Assembly (NCBI RefSeq): GCF_000612665.1
Contig: NZ_HG942032.1
Span: 1 to 56,174 of the forward strand
Origin: Neobacillus dielmonensis
Lineage (GTDB): Bacteria; Bacillota; Bacilli; Bacillales; Cytobacillaceae
Reading direction: 5' to 3'
Length of the DNA: 56,174 bases
Shown: in pieces, positions 54,895 to 56,174 of the stretch
How positions within the stretch are numbered: position 1 is the stretch's first letter
Layout: the number at the start of each line of letters is the position of its first letter
Notes under the pieces: generated by a model
What the model saw: only the letters and a program-made list of their open reading frames with translations
Database searches by the model: none
Told to the model about the DNA's origin: nothing
Program-made: the position numbers and the translations under genes

Positions 54895-55047
54895 CATACT
54901 CCCTCCTAGAAAGAACTATACCACACTTGCAGTACTTATGGAAAAGGGATGAAAGTAAGAATGTCGAATGTTGTCTGTTTTTTTTGAAGGAGTTTTATCG
55001 TTGTTGTCGAACATATAAACCTATTGATAAAAATGGAGGTAGGATGA

Positions 55048-55923
55048 ATGGAAGACATTCTTCGGCCAATCTACCAAGAGAGAGCAGGCCAATTAAATAC
55101 TCTCGGAGTATTAATGGTTGAAAAAAGACAAAAGCCAAGTCAAACAACCGATACATTTGATGTTATTTTATTAGTGATTGTAAAAGAAGCGGAGCAGCCA
55201 ATTTTTATAAAGCACTATACTTTTGATGATAAAAAAGCGGCGATGCATATTGTAACTGAGGCCCAGGTGCAGGAGTGGATTTTGCTTGGAACGAATCGAA
55301 AAATCTTTGAATGGTTACACCATGCAAAAGTAATATTCGATCGAAATGAATACATAGCTAACTTAATCAAAGAACTCAAGGAGTTTCCTTTTAACGGGAG
55401 AAAGATTAAATTAGGATTAGAGTTTTCTAAATTAATTCGCCGCTATGTAGATGGTAAGGCACTATTTGAACAAAACCTATATTTAGATGCTTATAATCAC
55501 GTAGTTCATTCTCTCCATCATCTGGCACGTTTAGCGGTGATCGATAATGGATTACACCCTGAACTTACGGTTTGGCATCAGGTTAAAATAATTGAACCCG
55601 AAATATATAAATTATATGAAGAACTCGTTAACAGTGAAGAGCCTATTGAAAAGCGATTAGAGCTTTTATTCTTGGCCAGCGAGTTTTTGATCCATTCAAG
55701 AACCAGTATGGGCTCAGAGCACTTGTTAAGTGTATTATGTCAAAAAGACTACTGGACATTTAATGAAATTGTTTCCGAAAAACAACTAATGCCATATTCC
55801 GTGGATATGTCAGTACTCTTGGAGTACTTAATTGACAGACATTTAGTTGAAGTAGTCAATATAGACACGAAGGGCCGAGGGGTTTTTCATCGATGCTATC
55901 GGGCGAGTAAAAAGTTATCTTAA
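55048..55923 (+). CDS. ygxA: YgxA-type nucleotidyltransferase-like protein
   Basis: The 291-residue protein begins MEDILRPIYQERAGQLNTLG and has an N-terminal nucleotidyltransferase-like part (about 1-115) followed by a helical substrate-binding-like part with LYLDAYNHVVHSLHHLARLAVI. The canonical GS-x-D-x-D metal motif of active enzymes is not visible, so catalysis is doubtful. In B. subtilis ygxA also lies directly before an rRNA operon (rrnD). The ATG follows GGAGGTAGGATGA. Confidence 0.85.
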   Translation: MEDILRPIYQERAGQLNTLGVLMVEKRQKPSQTTDTFDVILLVIVKEAEQPIFIKHYTFDDKKAAMHIVTEAQVQEWILLGTNRKIFEWLHHAKVIFDRNEYIANLIKELKEFPFNGRKIKLGLEFSKLIRRYVDGKALFEQNLYLDAYNHVVHSLHHLARLAVIDNGLHPELTVWHQVKIIEPEIYKLYEELVNSEEPIEKRLELLFLASEFLIHSRTSMGSEHLLSVLCQKDYWTFNEIVSEKQLMPYSVDMSVLLEYLIDRHLVEVVNIDTKGRGVFHRCYRASKKLS

Positions 55924-55939
55924 AAAAATAAAAAAAGTA

Positions 55940-55968
55940 TTGACCTTTTTACAAATCCTTGTTATATT
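55940..55968 (+). promoter_or_regulatory. rRNA operon promoter P1
   Basis: TTGACC (55940-55945), 17 bp, TATATT (55963-55968), with AT-rich sequence upstream, lying 17 nt after the ygxA stop. Confidence 0.82.
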
Positions 55969-55971
55969 TAT

Positions 55972-56030
55972 AACCGTCGCTGCGGAACAATTAAAAAAAG
56001 CTTTTCGCAGATGGCGGTTTTATTTATTAA
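55972..56030 (+). other. Hairpin between rRNA promoters P1 and P2
   Basis: AACCGTCG (55972-55979) and CTGCGGA (55980-55986) pair with the segment 56004-56019 (TTCGCAG, a bulged A, TGGCGGTT), giving about 15 pairs with two G-T pairs. TTTATTTATT follows. A P1 transcript would carry this terminator-like structure in its first 50 nt; a P2 transcript would not. Confidence 0.6.
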
Positions 56031-56035
56031 AAGTA

Positions 56036-56065
56036 TTGACTTGGTATAATGATTTATGTTATATT
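56036..56065 (+). promoter_or_regulatory. rRNA operon promoter P2
   Basis: TTGACT (56036-56041) and TATATT (56060-56065, or TTATAT one base earlier) are 17-18 bp apart. The tandem P1/P2 layout is standard for Bacillus rRNA operons. Confidence 0.85.
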
Positions 56066-56088
56066 AACAAAGTCGCTTTTGGTGAATT

Positions 56089-56174
56089 TGTTCTTTGAAA
56101 ACTAAACAAACAAAACGTCAACAATAAAACATTCGTTTCTTATGAAACGAAGCCAACGTAAAATTTATGAGCTA
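56089..56174 (+). other. rRNA leader with boxA-like antitermination sequence (16S gene lies just outside)
   Basis: TTGTTCTTTGAAAACTAAAC is the boxA-type sequence found before Bacillus rRNA genes, where NusB/NusE bind. A hairpin TTCGTTTC (56132-56139)/GAAACGAA (56144-56151) follows. The final bases resemble the sequence usually found shortly before the 16S gene. The mature 16S rRNA is not in the window. Confidence 0.88.

Overview
The window is a stretch of a low-to-moderate GC Gram-positive chromosome, almost certainly a Bacillaceae spore former related to Bacillus/Neobacillus. The evidence is the SASP genes sspK and sspE, TTG and GTG starts with strong AGGAGG ribosome sites, an S-box riboswitch, ARG boxes, PerR- and CcpA-type operators, and a right half (recX to ygxA, then an rRNA promoter) in the gene order known from the yfh-yga region of Bacillus subtilis. 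I see no prophage, insertion sequence, CRISPR array or tRNA. The window stops in the leader just before a 16S rRNA gene.

Left part (1-10.9 kb): an Mta/TipA-type MerR regulator with its own 19-bp-spacer promoter, a cytosolic PAS-PAS-GGDEF diguanylate cyclase, a five-gene peptide-type ABC importer in the order ATPase-ATPase-binding protein-permease-permease, and a shikimate kinase/3-dehydroquinate dehydratase pair. A HupE/UreJ-like membrane protein lies divergent to a very large secreted protein (1759 aa) that combines a lamin-tail domain, several OB folds and a PHP/CehA metallophosphoesterase domain.

Arginine block (16.4-28.9 kb): argCJBD-carAB-argF, then argGH. Together they encode the route from N-acetylglutamyl phosphate to arginine, including carbamoyl phosphate supply. 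Both promoters carry two ARG boxes separated by exactly 2 bp. Downstream of argH lies an unexplained array of TTCTACAAA motifs phased at 20-21 bp.

Middle part (29-33.2 kb): a nitrilase-family amidohydrolase with two GNAT acetyltransferases, a SAM-I riboswitch controlling a stand-alone homoserine dehydrogenase, and a gene-free 300 bp that looks like a redox-regulated small RNA locus. That locus has repeats resembling ResD sites, a Rex-type palindrome, a hairpin presenting a C6U4 loop, and a terminator. It resembles the RsaE/RoxS family in architecture and is the most interesting non-coding signal here.

Right part (33.2-56.2 kb): yfhD, yfhE, recX, yfhH, sspK, yfhJ, yfhP, mutY, yfhS, fabL, sspE, ygaB, ygaC, ygaD, ygaE, then an inserted single-gene glutamate synthase large subunit, gsaB, an ABC-2 type exporter, a small ion channel, bcp, perR (with a PerR box on its promoter), ygzB and ygxA. 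The end is a tandem P1/P2 rRNA promoter with a strong hairpin between the two promoters and a boxA-type antitermination sequence.
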